Shown here piece by piece: positions 16,245 to 25,269 of a stretch of DNA of 64,000 bases. Every line of letters begins with the position of its first letter. Within the stretch, counting starts at the first letter, position 1. The notes beneath the pieces are model-generated. The model was given only the letters and a program-made list of their open reading frames with translations. It did not search any database and had not been told where the DNA came from. Location of the stretch: the NCBI RefSeq assembly GCF_021391675.1, contig NZ_CP090096.1:620001-684000 (forward strand), given 5' to 3'. A program made the position numbers and the translations under genes. The stretch is from Neorhizobium galegae. GTDB taxonomy: Bacteria; Pseudomonadota; Alphaproteobacteria; Rhizobiales; Rhizobiaceae.

Positions 16245-18125
16245 CTAATCATTGCTTAAAACCAGATGTCCGGGTGCCTCTTCCCTGTAAAGCGATGGTT
16301 GCACGACATGATCCTGGGGATGGATCGGCGAATGTAGCGGATGATAGCTCGTTGGGCCGCTCATGATCCTCCGGGTGGGATCAGCGACCGGCACTGCAGC
16401 AAGCAAGGCTTGCGTATAGGAATGCTGCGGCCTTTCGAAAATTGCCGCCCGGGGACCGATCTCGACAATCCGCCCCAGATACATAACGGCAACCCGGTGA
16501 CTAATGCGTTCAACCACGGACATGTCATGACTGATGAACAGGAGCGAGATCCCTAGATCCCTCTGAAGCTCCATCAGAAGGTTCAGAACCTGTGCCTGCA
16601 CCGATACATCGAGGGCCGAAACTGCCTCATCGGCAACGATAAGCTTCGGATTGAGCGCCAGTGCTCGCGCTATCGCGATACGCTGCCGCTGCCCGCCGGA
16701 AAGTTCGTGCGCGTAACGGTGGAGGAAAGACGAGGGCAGTTGCACCCGGTCGAACAGTTCGGTGACCCGCTGATGCAGAGCGTTTCCTGACAGCAGTCCG
16801 TAGTTTCGCAGCGGCTCGGCCACCTGATCGAACAGCCGCATCCGCGGATTGAGGCTCGCATAGGGATCCTGGAACACCATCTGCATCTGGCGCCGCGTCG
16901 CATGAAAGTCTTGGCTCGACTGCGCGAGAACATCGAGACCGTCAAGCCATACCTGGCCGGAATTGGGCTGCACAAGCCTGAGAATAGACCGGCCACAAGT
17001 CGATTTTCCGCAGCCGGATTCTCCAACGATGCTAAGCGTCTGGCCCCGATGCAGCGAGAAACTCACGTCCTCGACTGCGTGGACATTGGCCGTAATCCTG
17101 CGCATCAGCCCTTTGCGGACGGCAAAACGAGTGGTCAGGTTCCTGACCTCCAAGAGAACCGCAGAATCTTCCGTTGCACGCGGCGACTGCGCGCGCTCCG
17201 GCAAAGAGTCGGCAGGCTTACCGGTGGCGGCAAGCACCCGCATCGGCTCCGGCTCTGTTGTTCCGCGCATTTCACCCAGCCGGGGAACGGCCGCAAGCAG
17301 CGCGCGTGTGTAGGGATGCGTGGCAGCGGTGAAGATCTCATCGACGGATCCCTCCTCCACTTTTTCGCCGCGATACATGACCACCACCCGGTCTGCCATC
17401 TGCGCAACGACAGACATGTCATGCGTGATAAACAGTACGGAAGCGCCGCTTTCGCGCTTCAGGGTATCGATGAGCGCCAGGATCTCCGCCTGGATTGTGA
17501 CGTCGAGCGCCGTCGTTGGCTCGTCGCAAATTAGCAGACGCGGCCCGCATGCCATGGCCATCGCGATCACGATGCGCTGGCGCATGCCACCAGAAAGTTC
17601 GTGTGGATACTGTTGTATGCGGCGCTCGGGTTCGCTGATCTGCATCTGGCGGAGCAGATCGAGTGCCCTGTTTCGGGCGGCAGCAAAGGTGAGCGGCCGG
17701 TGGGCCATGATGACCTCGACCAGCTGCCGCTCGATCGTGAAGACCGGATTGAGAGCGGTCATCGGCTCCTGGAAAACCATGCCAATCTGGTTGCCGCGAA
17801 TGGTTCGCATGGTGGCAGCATCGGCCTCGGCTAGGTCGATCCGCTGACCATTCGTTTGCTTGAACTGCATGCGACCGGCAGCGATGCGGCCACCGCCGAA
17901 TTCCACGAGCCTCATCAGCGAGAGAGCCGAGACTGATTTCCCCGAGCCGGACTCGCCGACGACGCACACACATTCGCCTGGCATGATGTCAAAACTGACA
18001 TCGCGCACACCGACAATCAGGCTACGATCGCTTTCGAACTCGACCCGCAAATTCTGAATCGAGACAAGCGGTTCGGACCGATCTTGCACAGGCGCTCTCA
18101 AGGCGCTGGAAATTTCGGACATCAA
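16245..18125 (-). CDS. Fused dipeptide ABC transporter ATP-binding protein (DppD-DppF/GsiA-like)
   Basis: A 626-residue protein with two complete ABC ATPase modules. Module one has Walker A GESGSGKS (about residue 57), signature LSGGMRQRIVIAMAM and Walker B LLICDEPTTALD. Module two has Walker A GESGCGKST (about residue 365), signature LSGGQRQRIAIARAL and Walker B LIVADEAVSALD. Each is followed by an HPYTRALLAAVP or HSYTQALLAAVP oligopeptide-transporter tail. It is a single-chain equivalent of DppD plus DppF, as in GsiA/YejF. Two adjacent ATGs (18125, 18122) are possible starts. It is divergent from the matching permease genes. Confidence 0.92.
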   Translation of the reverse strand: MMSEISSALRAPVQDRSEPLVSIQNLRVEFESDRSLIVGVRDVSFDIMPGECVCVVGESGSGKSVSALSLMRLVEFGGGRIAAGRMQFKQTNGQRIDLAEADAATMRTIRGNQIGMVFQEPMTALNPVFTIERQLVEVIMAHRPLTFAAARNRALDLLRQMQISEPERRIQQYPHELSGGMRQRIVIAMAMACGPRLLICDEPTTALDVTIQAEILALIDTLKRESGASVLFITHDMSVVAQMADRVVVMYRGEKVEEGSVDEIFTAATHPYTRALLAAVPRLGEMRGTTEPEPMRVLAATGKPADSLPERAQSPRATEDSAVLLEVRNLTTRFAVRKGLMRRITANVHAVEDVSFSLHRGQTLSIVGESGCGKSTCGRSILRLVQPNSGQVWLDGLDVLAQSSQDFHATRRQMQMVFQDPYASLNPRMRLFDQVAEPLRNYGLLSGNALHQRVTELFDRVQLPSSFLHRYAHELSGGQRQRIAIARALALNPKLIVADEAVSALDVSVQAQVLNLLMELQRDLGISLLFISHDMSVVERISHRVAVMYLGRIVEIGPRAAIFERPQHSYTQALLAAVPVADPTRRIMSGPTSYHPLHSPIHPQDHVVQPSLYREEAPGHLVLSND

Positions 18126-18245
18126 ACCTCCTGCTCGTCGGTTAGGTCATCCAGTCGCTTACCCGCGCATTCGCATCAGACCGCAACTCAGCGCATCTGA
18201 CACATTGCGAGACAGCAATCAGCGACATTCAAAAAGTACCATTTT
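18126..18245. promoter_or_regulatory. Divergent intergenic region, ATPase side
   Basis: AT-rich leader of the fused-ATPase gene. Together with 18246-18417 it forms a 292-bp divergent regulatory region. No distinct minus-strand promoter could be named with confidence. Confidence 0.3.
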
Positions 18246-18281
18246 TTACATATTGACTATCACAAGGCATTTTTGCAATCT
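18246..18281 (+). promoter_or_regulatory. Putative promoter/operator, copy 1
   Basis: TTACATATTGACT occurs here and again, exactly, at 23293-23305. Within it TTGACT (18253-18258) is a good -35 element, with CAATCT 17 bp downstream as a -10. The downstream parts of the two copies also share TTTTGCA and TACAAA at similar spacing. Both copies precede plus-strand genes of the same transport system, permeases here and the binding protein at the other. This suggests common control, probably by the RpiR-type regulator encoded nearby. Confidence 0.6.
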
Positions 18282-18417
18282 ATTTTACAAAAATTCGGGA
18301 ACCAAAAGAAGAAGCCGAGACGTGGAAGCTGGTCACATCTCTATCCGCAATATCAATGTCTACACACTGGCCCGGACGGCGCTCGCCTGTTCGGCTCGGC
18401 AAGCTGAGGCGTGGTGA

Positions 18418-19425
18418 ATGTTCCATTATACAATCAGGCGCCTCGTTGTCGCTGTTCCGACACTCCTACTGATCAGCTTTATCATTTTCCTCCTGCTCGG
18501 CCTCGCACCCGGCGACCCGATGGCGCAGCTACCATTGACCATCCCACCCGAGGTAAAGGAAAAAATGCGGCTCTCACTCGGGCTTGGCGACCCTCTGATG
18601 ACGCGCTATGCCCTTTGGCTCAAACAGTTTTTCTTGATCGAGCCGCTGCACGTCGTCGATGCGCTGTTCGGGCTTGATCTGAGCGGCAACAGCCAGCGGA
18701 TCGTTTCCTGGCAATCGCGCGCACCGGTGGCCGATATCATCGCACAGCGCCTGCCGCAGACGCTCTGGGTCGTCGGCGTCGCCTATATCGTCGGCATAGC
18801 GATCGCGCTGCCAATCGGCATCATCTCTGCTTACCGGCAATACAGCTGGTTCGATCAAATTGGCACGCTTGTGTCGATGATCGGATTTTCCGTACCTACG
18901 TTCTTCACCGGCGTCGTCCTGATCGTGCTGTTCTCCGTCGGTCTTCCCTGGTTTCCATCGTTCTATGACACGACGTTGCAGGTTACCGATTGGCAGAGCT
19001 TCCTAGCTCAGCTACGCCAGATGGTGCTGCCCGTCATGGTGCTTGCGCTGTACAATGCGAGCCAGATCAGCCGTTTCATGAGGGCTTCCGTCCTCGACAA
19101 CCTTCGCGAAGACTATGTCCGTACGGCGCGCGCCAAGGGACTTACCGAGAAGGTTGTGGTGCTGATCCATGTGCTACGCAACTCGATGATCCCCGTCGTC
19201 ACGGTCATCGGCATGGGGGTACCGCAGATTTTCGGGGGAGCGATCATCACCGAGCAGGTCTTCAAGGTGAATGGCATCGGCGAACTGCTGATCTCGTCGA
19301 TCCAGGCAAACGACCTTCCGATGGTGCAGACGCTCACGTTCATTTTCGCGGTGCTGATCGTTCTCTTCAATCTCATCACCGACATCCTCTATGGCATATT
19401 GGACCCGAGAATTCGCTATGACTGA
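18418..19425 (+). CDS. Peptide-type ABC transporter permease (DppB type)
   Basis: Inner-membrane permease of 335 residues. The first helix is VAVPTLLLISFIIFLLLGLAPGDP, a DppB-type periplasmic segment follows, and the EAA loop is DYVRTARAKGLTEKVVV. It belongs with the fused ATPase encoded divergently and the binding protein at 23.4 kb. The last codons overlap the start of the next permease gene by 8 bp (ATGACTGA), indicating translational coupling. Confidence 0.92.
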   Translation: MFHYTIRRLVVAVPTLLLISFIIFLLLGLAPGDPMAQLPLTIPPEVKEKMRLSLGLGDPLMTRYALWLKQFFLIEPLHVVDALFGLDLSGNSQRIVSWQSRAPVADIIAQRLPQTLWVVGVAYIVGIAIALPIGIISAYRQYSWFDQIGTLVSMIGFSVPTFFTGVVLIVLFSVGLPWFPSFYDTTLQVTDWQSFLAQLRQMVLPVMVLALYNASQISRFMRASVLDNLREDYVRTARAKGLTEKVVVLIHVLRNSMIPVVTVIGMGVPQIFGGAIITEQVFKVNGIGELLISSIQANDLPMVQTLTFIFAVLIVLFNLITDILYGILDPRIRYD

Positions 19426-20329
19426 CGTTACAACCCAAGTGATATTCACGAAGCGCCCCAGCCAGTTGCTCGATGTCTGCCGCCAGTTTAGCAGCCATCG
19501 CGGCGCAATGGCAGGAATGGTCATCCTGGGCCTTATGCTGCTTGCAGTTATTGCTGGGCCTTGGCTATGGCATGTGGACGCGACCGAGATCGCGATGCGG
19601 GCTCGAAACAAGGGGCCGTCGCTCGCACATCCGTTGGGCACGGATCAACTTGGCCGCGACATGCTGGCTCGATTGATGGCCGGTGGGCGGGTATCGCTGA
19701 CGGTGGGACTGGTAGCCATGATCCTGTCGTTGTCGCTCGGAACGCTGGTCGGCGTCTGCGCTGGTTATATCCGTGCGGTAGACGGTGTATTGATGCGGAT
19801 CACGGATCTGTTTCTGGCCCTGCCATTGCTGCCTCTTCTTCTCGTTACGTCAATGTTGTTTCGGGAGCCTGTATCCCGGCTGCTCGGAGCGGAAGCCGGC
19901 ACGTTTCTGCTGATCGTCTTTGTGATCGGGCTGACAAGCTGGATGCATGCCGCCCGCCTCGTGCGGGGAGAGGTGATGACGCTTAAGGAACGGGAATTCA
20001 TCCTTGCCGCGCAGTCGATCGGCACACGGCGCGGCAAGATGATCCTGCGCCATATCCTGCCCAATGTGCTCTCGCCGGTGCTTGTCTCCGCGACACTGGG
20101 CATCGCCAGCGCAATCATCACCGAAAGTTCGCTATCGTTTCTGGGCCTCGGCTTTCCGCCGGATTTCCCGACCTGGGGGCGTCTGCTCTACGACGCGATC
20201 GACCAGATACAGATCTATCCGATGCGGGTTGTCATGCCCGGTATTGCAATCTCGCTGACCGTTTTGTCGGTCAACTATGTGGGCGATGGTTTGCGGGATG
20301 CGATGGATCCAAGGATCCGCGGCAACTAG
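19418..20329 (+). CDS. Peptide-type ABC transporter permease (DppC type)
   Basis: Inner-membrane permease of about 303 residues. The OppC N-terminal region precedes HRGAMAGMVILGLMLLAVI. The motif GTDQLGRDMLARLMAGGRVSL is present, and an EAA loop runs around EVMTLKEREFILAAQSIGTRRG. The frame is open nine codons further upstream. The ATG at 19418, overlapping the previous stop, is chosen. It completes the channel with the DppB-type subunit. Confidence 0.92.
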   Translation: MTDVTTQVIFTKRPSQLLDVCRQFSSHRGAMAGMVILGLMLLAVIAGPWLWHVDATEIAMRARNKGPSLAHPLGTDQLGRDMLARLMAGGRVSLTVGLVAMILSLSLGTLVGVCAGYIRAVDGVLMRITDLFLALPLLPLLLVTSMLFREPVSRLLGAEAGTFLLIVFVIGLTSWMHAARLVRGEVMTLKEREFILAAQSIGTRRGKMILRHILPNVLSPVLVSATLGIASAIITESSLSFLGLGFPPDFPTWGRLLYDAIDQIQIYPMRVVMPGIAISLTVLSVNYVGDGLRDAMDPRIRGN

Positions 20330-20352
20330 ACCGGCGGCATGCAAATGGAGGT

Positions 20353-20389
20353 GGCGGGCAAAAGGGATCAGCTCCTGTTACCCGCCTTT
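20353..20389. terminator. Possible bidirectional terminator
   Basis: GGCGGGCAA (20353-20361) pairs with TTACCCGCC (20378-20386) with one mismatch, followed by TTT. It lies between the ends of two convergent genes (20329 and 20394), where a terminator is expected. The T-tract is short. Confidence 0.3.
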
Positions 20390-20393
20390 GCGA

Positions 20394-21662
20394 TCAGCTT
20401 TCCAGCTTGTCGCGCATCTGATTGTATGGACCTCGGCAACGCTGCACAATGCTGCCGAGAAGCCTACGTGCGATCACCTGTGGCGGGTTCCGCTGCGGCC
20501 AATAGGCAAGCCCCTTCGCCGGATCCTCCAGCGTTCGCGCGAAAGCTAGCGACAGCGCAGCCGAAGTCGGCACTCCGCGCCCCGACCACCCCGATAGAGC
20601 CCAGAGGCCATCATCGAGCTTTTGGATCGACGGTGTCTGATCAAGCGCCATACTGACCACACCCGTCCACATATGGTCCCATTGCAGATCGGCCAGGACC
20701 GGCCAAATAGCGCTGAGCCGGCGTGTCATGAAGGCTGCAGTATAGTCGAGGCGCGTTCCACGTCCGGGCTCACGCAGGCCGCCGGTGATTATCCGCCCCG
20801 ATGCATCAATGCGAAAGAACATGGGGTCGTGATGAGTATCGCCGAAATTCATTCCCGAGGGCATGACAGAGCGGCGCTGCTCGGCCGTCAGCGGTCGGCT
20901 TGCGACCGCGTAGCTCGTTAAAGGGAAAAAGCCCTTCGTCAGCGAACTGGGTATCGATCTGGTGGAATAAGCGTCAGTCGTCAGTCCAACGACCTTTGCG
21001 TGGATTTCACCATCCGGCGTCCGGACGTGCCAGGCGCCGTTTCGGCGGCTCATGCCAACCATGGGGCTTCGCGTGAAGATCTCGACGCCGAGGGAAAGAG
21101 CGACACGGGCCAGTTCCCGGACATAGGCAAGCGGGTTTAGGTGACCACCCTCATTGTGCGCCCAGCCGCCCGAAAACTTCCGGGTGCCCGTCAGCGAAGC
21201 AATTTCATCGGCATCGAAGTAGCAGTCGGACTTGCCGAGGCCGCTATATTTTGCGTGCGCGCTCCTTGTTGCCGCAAGGGTCCGCTTGTTATAGGCCGCT
21301 GTCAGCGTTCCCTTCTGCACGGCCTCGCATTGCATATCGTACTGGCGAATCCGCTCGAAGACCAGTGCGCCTGCATTGGCCAGCAGTTCCGCTCCCTTTG
21401 CGGGCAGGACTTCCGGATCGAGGTAGCGAAAGACAGGAATGCACTGGCCGTGATTGCGCCCTGAACCGCCGGCACCAATCTCGGCAGCTTCCAGCACGAC
21501 GACATGGGCACCACGCTCAGCGAGGTCGATCGCAGTCAACAATCCGCCATAGCCGCCACCAATCAACAGGAAATCCACCTCACGCGCGCCACTGAAAGCC
21601 GGAGTTACCGGAGCGTCCGGCGCCGTCAAACCATAGGGTGGTTCAGATTGGAATGGTTTCAT
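20394..21662 (-). CDS. FAD-dependent oxidoreductase (DAO family, PuuB/OrdL-like)
   Basis: Flavoprotein of 422 residues with the dinucleotide-binding motif LLIGGGYGGLLTAIDLAERGAHVVVLEA from about residue 32, then GAGGSGRNHGQC. This last block is characteristic of amine/amino-acid oxidases related to gamma-glutamylputrescine oxidase. C-terminal DGLWALSGWSGRGVPTS is the second FAD-contact region. It probably oxidises a secondary amine or amino acid made from the imported compound. Its ATG overlaps the stop of the amidohydrolase gene by 4 bp, so the two are coupled. The exact substrate is unknown. Confidence 0.85.
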   Translation of the reverse strand: MKPFQSEPPYGLTAPDAPVTPAFSGAREVDFLLIGGGYGGLLTAIDLAERGAHVVVLEAAEIGAGGSGRNHGQCIPVFRYLDPEVLPAKGAELLANAGALVFERIRQYDMQCEAVQKGTLTAAYNKRTLAATRSAHAKYSGLGKSDCYFDADEIASLTGTRKFSGGWAHNEGGHLNPLAYVRELARVALSLGVEIFTRSPMVGMSRRNGAWHVRTPDGEIHAKVVGLTTDAYSTRSIPSSLTKGFFPLTSYAVASRPLTAEQRRSVMPSGMNFGDTHHDPMFFRIDASGRIITGGLREPGRGTRLDYTAAFMTRRLSAIWPVLADLQWDHMWTGVVSMALDQTPSIQKLDDGLWALSGWSGRGVPTSAALSLAFARTLEDPAKGLAYWPQRNPPQVIARRLLGSIVQRCRGPYNQMRDKLES

Positions 21663-22405
21663 GCGGCCAGCCCTTCATCAATTGCTGCCAACAACGCACC
21701 GGACAGAAGGTCGGCCCAGCGGGAAAAGTCTGCTTTAGTCTCCAACAGGTCGTTCGTTACCTCGAAACCGCAGGCAGGCAGCCCCGAACCGTAGGTATGT
21801 CGATCGACCGTGTAAGCTCCACCTAAGCCGGAATAGGGCTGGTTATCGCCGAGCAAGAGGCTATCTTCGCGCGAAAGATGGCCGACCAGGTGGCGCGATA
21901 GGGTTTCGTCATCATGCCAGATTGTCCCCCCGTCCCAAGGACGATGAAAGCCCTCGAAAACGCGCGTGCAACTGTGCAACGAGAAGAAGAAAGGTCTCTC
22001 ATGCCTGGCTTTCTGCTCCATCCAGATTTCACCGAGGCAACACTGATAGGGCCAAAACACCGCCTCCTGACGAGCAATGCGGGCGGCATCGTCCATTTCG
22101 ACATTTGCGGGAATGGATGTTGCCTCAACCTCTGCCACGATAGACCTCGGGTCTTCGAGCCAACGGTTTACATCGATCACCAGCCGGCTTACGTCGCAAA
22201 GCACAATCGGCACGTCGATGCGGTCGGCCAGTGCATAGGCAAGCTCAGCCGCACCAAGATCACAGAAGTGATGAGTGTCCCGCCAGTGGGCGCTCAATCC
22301 CAGATCACCAAGCGCCTCGGGAATGGATCGACCGGCATGGTCGACGGCAATCACACCCGGCTGACGCCCTTGAGGGTTCAGGACGATCGGTGGGTTGGCG
22401 TTCAT
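21659..22405 (-). CDS. N-formylglutamate amidohydrolase family protein
   Basis: Predicted zinc-dependent amidohydrolase of 248 residues of the N-formylglutamate deformylase family. Conserved features include the early VDHAGRSIPEALGDLGL, then CDVSRLVIDVNRW, FFFSLHSCTRV and a C-terminal GFEVTNDLLE segment with the conserved NDL. It is not in a histidine-utilisation (hut) context but lies between an RpiR regulator and an FAD oxidoreductase beside a peptide-type transporter. A formyl- or acyl-amino acid other than N-formylglutamate is a reasonable substrate guess. It overlaps both neighbours by 4 bp. Confidence 0.85.
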   Translation of the reverse strand: MNANPPIVLNPQGRQPGVIAVDHAGRSIPEALGDLGLSAHWRDTHHFCDLGAAELAYALADRIDVPIVLCDVSRLVIDVNRWLEDPRSIVAEVEATSIPANVEMDDAARIARQEAVFWPYQCCLGEIWMEQKARHERPFFFSLHSCTRVFEGFHRPWDGGTIWHDDETLSRHLVGHLSREDSLLLGDNQPYSGLGGAYTVDRHTYGSGLPACGFEVTNDLLETKADFSRWADLLSGALLAAIDEGLAA

Positions 22406-23280
22406 TCGGCTTCGTCTTTCCCCGATGATGAGGCATCATCATCGAGCTTTCGCAAATCTTCGATGCGGGCCAGCCGATCGCGGCTTCGATCGTGTGTGCG
22501 CAGGCTTACCGCGGCAACGATTGCCTCGATCTGTGCCGTGGGGACCACGCGCGATCCGAAGGGAGACGTCGAGCTATCGGGCGACGTCAGGACTGCATCG
22601 GAATATTCGGCCACTGGCGAGCGCCAGGTATCGGTGAATAGGCAGATTCTTGCACCGCTGCGTTTTGCACCCCGCGCAAAATTAAGCAGCTCGGCCTGGT
22701 AGCGGCGGTAGTCGAAGATTACGAAACAGTCTTGCGGCCCGGCATCCACCAAGGCGTCGTAAGTAAAACCCAACGTCAGCGGCGTAAAGAAGACTGAGGG
22801 GCGTAACTGTCCGAGTTGCAAGGCCAGTCTTTGCGCAAGATTTTGGCTGTAGCGACCACCCAGAAGCTTGATCGTTATCTTCGGATTGATCAGCAAATCC
22901 ACGATAACATCAAATTCTACCGGCATCGCGTGGGCCGCGGCGGTTTGCAGCGCCTCCGCCTGCAAGAGCAAGGTCTGCTGATAGATATGATCCGGTTTTT
23001 CTGCCTGGACCGCGGAACGGATATTATTGAGCGGCGAGCCGAGCTGACGCTCAACATCTGCAATAGCGGCAGCCTGAAAATCAGCAAAGCGCGGATAACC
23101 GATCTTGGCAACAAAACGCAGTACGGTTGGCGCACTGACCGAAGCCTGCTTCGCCAGTGTTTCCACCGTCGAGAGCGCGCGTGTCGGATACCCCTCAAGA
23201 AGCACCGAGGCGACCTTCCGTTCAGCGGTCGAACGGGCTCCCTTGCGAATTCTCTCGAAAAGTGGGGAAGTCGACATCAT
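22402..23280 (-). CDS. RpiR/MurR family transcriptional regulator
   Basis: Regulator of 292 residues. An N-terminal RpiR helix-turn-helix domain (RALSTVETLAKQASVSAPTVLRFVAKIGYPRFADFQ, residues 33-67) is followed by a SIS sugar-phosphate-binding-like domain (KLLGGRYSQNLAQRLALQL). It is first in a three-gene operon with the amidohydrolase and FAD oxidoreductase. It is divergent from the binding-protein gene, with one of the two shared promoter-like elements directly upstream. Relatives often control amino-acid or amide catabolism despite the SIS fold. Two adjacent ATGs (23280, 23277) are possible starts. Confidence 0.9.
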   Translation of the reverse strand: MMSTSPLFERIRKGARSTAERKVASVLLEGYPTRALSTVETLAKQASVSAPTVLRFVAKIGYPRFADFQAAAIADVERQLGSPLNNIRSAVQAEKPDHIYQQTLLLQAEALQTAAAHAMPVEFDVIVDLLINPKITIKLLGGRYSQNLAQRLALQLGQLRPSVFFTPLTLGFTYDALVDAGPQDCFVIFDYRRYQAELLNFARGAKRSGARICLFTDTWRSPVAEYSDAVLTSPDSSTSPFGSRVVPTAQIEAIVAAVSLRTHDRSRDRLARIEDLRKLDDDASSSGKDEAE

Positions 23281-23292
23281 TTGTATTCTTTA

Positions 23293-23328
23293 TTACATAT
23301 TGACTCTGTGTGGTGATTTTGCACAATA
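23293..23328 (+). promoter_or_regulatory. Putative promoter/operator, copy 2
   Basis: Second exact copy of TTACATATTGACT, 13-25 bp from the RpiR start codon and about 110 bp upstream of the binding-protein gene. TTGACT (23300-23305) is followed 17 bp later by ACAATA. Its position between the regulator and a transporter gene fits an RpiR-controlled divergent promoter. Confidence 0.6.
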
Positions 23329-23404
23329 CGGTACAAAGGTCAATCGCCCGTCTGTGGCGTTCTGTCCCGTAACCAGCAGTGCAAAGCAACAGGAGACTCG
23401 TAAG

Positions 23405-25102
23405 ATGAATAAGGCCATATTCCTCGCCGCGGTCGCAGCCGCCGTGCTACCGTTCGGCGCGCAAGCCGCACCTGGCACGGACGGAAACTTGAAGATCCTG
23501 TATTGGCAAGGGGCGTCGACACTGAACCCCTATTTGTCAGGCATAGGTAAGGACGTCGATGCCGCTGCGCTCGTTGTAGAGCCGCTCGCGCGTTTTGATC
23601 CCAAGGGCAATCTGATCACTCTCCTTTCCGCCGAAATTCCCACCAAGGACAATGGCGGCATCTCGCCGGACATGACGACGATCACCTGGAAACTGCGCTC
23701 AGGTGTCAAATGGTCCGACGGCAGCAACATGACCGCGAAAGATGCGGTCTTCACATGGAAATATTGCACGGCGCCAGGCGCGGGCTGCGCGGCATCGAAT
23801 ACTTTTGACGGCGTCAAGTCTGTCGTCGCCAAGGACGATCTGACGCTCGAGATCAACTTCGCACAATCGACGCCCTATCCCTACATCCCCTTCGTCAGCT
23901 CAACAACACCGATCCTGCAGGAAAAGCAGTTCAAGGATTGCATAGGCGAGAAGATTGCGTCTTGCACGGCGCAGAACTTCGCCCCCGTTGGCACCGGCCC
24001 CTATGTGGTCAAGGAGTTCAAGCCAAACGATGTCGCGGTCTTTTCGATGAACCCACAGTTCCGAGATACCGACAAGCCACATTTTTCGAGCATTTCCATC
24101 AAGGGTGGCGGTGACGCGATGTCGGCCGCCCGCGCCGTCTTCAATACGGGGGAAGCGGACTATGGATGGAATCTACAGTTAGCGCCGGACGTCTTCGAGA
24201 ACCTCGTCTCAGCCGGAAAAGCGCGTCCGGTGACGGCATTCGGCTCGATGGTGGAATATCTCTTCTTGAACCTGACAGACCCGAGCGCCGAGCTTGGTGA
24301 CAAACGTTCGACGGTCGAGGGCGGCCCCAACAAATTCCTAAGTGACATTCGCGTCCGCAAGGCGTTGTCGCTGGCAATCGACCGCGGTGAGATCTCAGAA
24401 GTTCTCTACGCCGATCAAGGTGAGCCGAGCTGCAACGTGGTCCCGGCGCCATCGCAATTTGTCTCGAAAGCAAATGACAGCTGCTTGACGCCCAATGTCG
24501 AACAGGCCAAAGCGCTGCTGGATGAGGCGGGCTGGAAGCCTGGCGCTAGCGGTATCCGCGAGAAGGACGGACTGAAGCTGAAGCTTTCCTTCCTGACATC
24601 GACTAGCGGTGTCCGTCAGGATACCCAGGCGATGTTGAAGCAGAGCTGGAAAGCGATCGGTGTGGATGTCGATCTGCGTAACGTCAGCGGTTCGGTCTTC
24701 TTCGGTGGTGACGCAGGCAATCCTGACACGCGTCAGAAATTCTACGCTGATGTCGAGATGTACACCGACAATTCCAAAGGGATCGATCAGGAATCCTATT
24801 TGAGCAAATGGACATGCGCGGCTGTTCCTTCGCCCAAGACGCAGTGGCAGGGCAGCAACATGCCGCGCTACTGCTCGCCTGATTATGACGGGTTGGCTAA
24901 GACCTTCCGTCAGACCGGTACGATCGAAGGGCGCGGCGAGCTTGCGCGCAAGATGAATGACATGCTGGTTCAATCCTACACCGTCATTCCTCTCGTCCAC
25001 CGCGGCAACGTGTCGGGTGCGGTCATGTCGCTGCAAGGCAATACAATGAACCCATGGGATAGCGAGCTCTGGGATATCGCGGACTGGTCGCGCGCAAAAT
25101 AA
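23405..25102 (+). CDS. Peptide-type ABC transporter substrate-binding protein (family 5)
   Basis: Exported solute-binding protein of 565 residues. The signal peptide is MNKAIFLAAVAAAVLPFGAQA, with cleavage expected after AQA. SBP family 5 features follow: GASTLNPYLSG, LRSGVKWSDGSNMTAKDAVFTW and FAPVGTGPYVVKEFKPNDV. Six cysteines in the mature part (for example YCTAPGAGC and DCIGEKIASC) suggest disulfides. The frame is open far upstream. I chose the ATG at 23405 because a GGAG site and signal peptide begin there. It is separated from its ATPase and permease genes by the enzyme operon, but the shared promoter sequence ties them together. Confidence 0.92.
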   Translation: MNKAIFLAAVAAAVLPFGAQAAPGTDGNLKILYWQGASTLNPYLSGIGKDVDAAALVVEPLARFDPKGNLITLLSAEIPTKDNGGISPDMTTITWKLRSGVKWSDGSNMTAKDAVFTWKYCTAPGAGCAASNTFDGVKSVVAKDDLTLEINFAQSTPYPYIPFVSSTTPILQEKQFKDCIGEKIASCTAQNFAPVGTGPYVVKEFKPNDVAVFSMNPQFRDTDKPHFSSISIKGGGDAMSAARAVFNTGEADYGWNLQLAPDVFENLVSAGKARPVTAFGSMVEYLFLNLTDPSAELGDKRSTVEGGPNKFLSDIRVRKALSLAIDRGEISEVLYADQGEPSCNVVPAPSQFVSKANDSCLTPNVEQAKALLDEAGWKPGASGIREKDGLKLKLSFLTSTSGVRQDTQAMLKQSWKAIGVDVDLRNVSGSVFFGGDAGNPDTRQKFYADVEMYTDNSKGIDQESYLSKWTCAAVPSPKTQWQGSNMPRYCSPDYDGLAKTFRQTGTIEGRGELARKMNDMLVQSYTVIPLVHRGNVSGAVMSLQGNTMNPWDSELWDIADWSRAK

Positions 25103-25129
25103 GGCATCGCCGGTGCAAGCTTCGAATAT

Positions 25130-25175
25130 CTGCCCGTAACATGCGACTTGCTCTCCTGTTACGGGCAGACTTTTT
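25130..25175 (+). terminator. Rho-independent terminator
   Basis: Perfect 12-bp stem CTGCCCGTAACA (25130-25141) and TGTTACGGGCAG (25157-25168) with a 15-base loop, followed by ACTTTTT. It lies 28 bp after the binding-protein stop codon, where transcription of that gene should end. Confidence 0.85.
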
Positions 25176-25269
25176 GAATTTTCGGGCAAGAATGGCTGGC
25201 TGAGCCAAAGCCCTATCGCCAGTTTCCCTTGGGCCGACTGTCTCCGCCTTTAACTGGAAGCTGGCGCTC

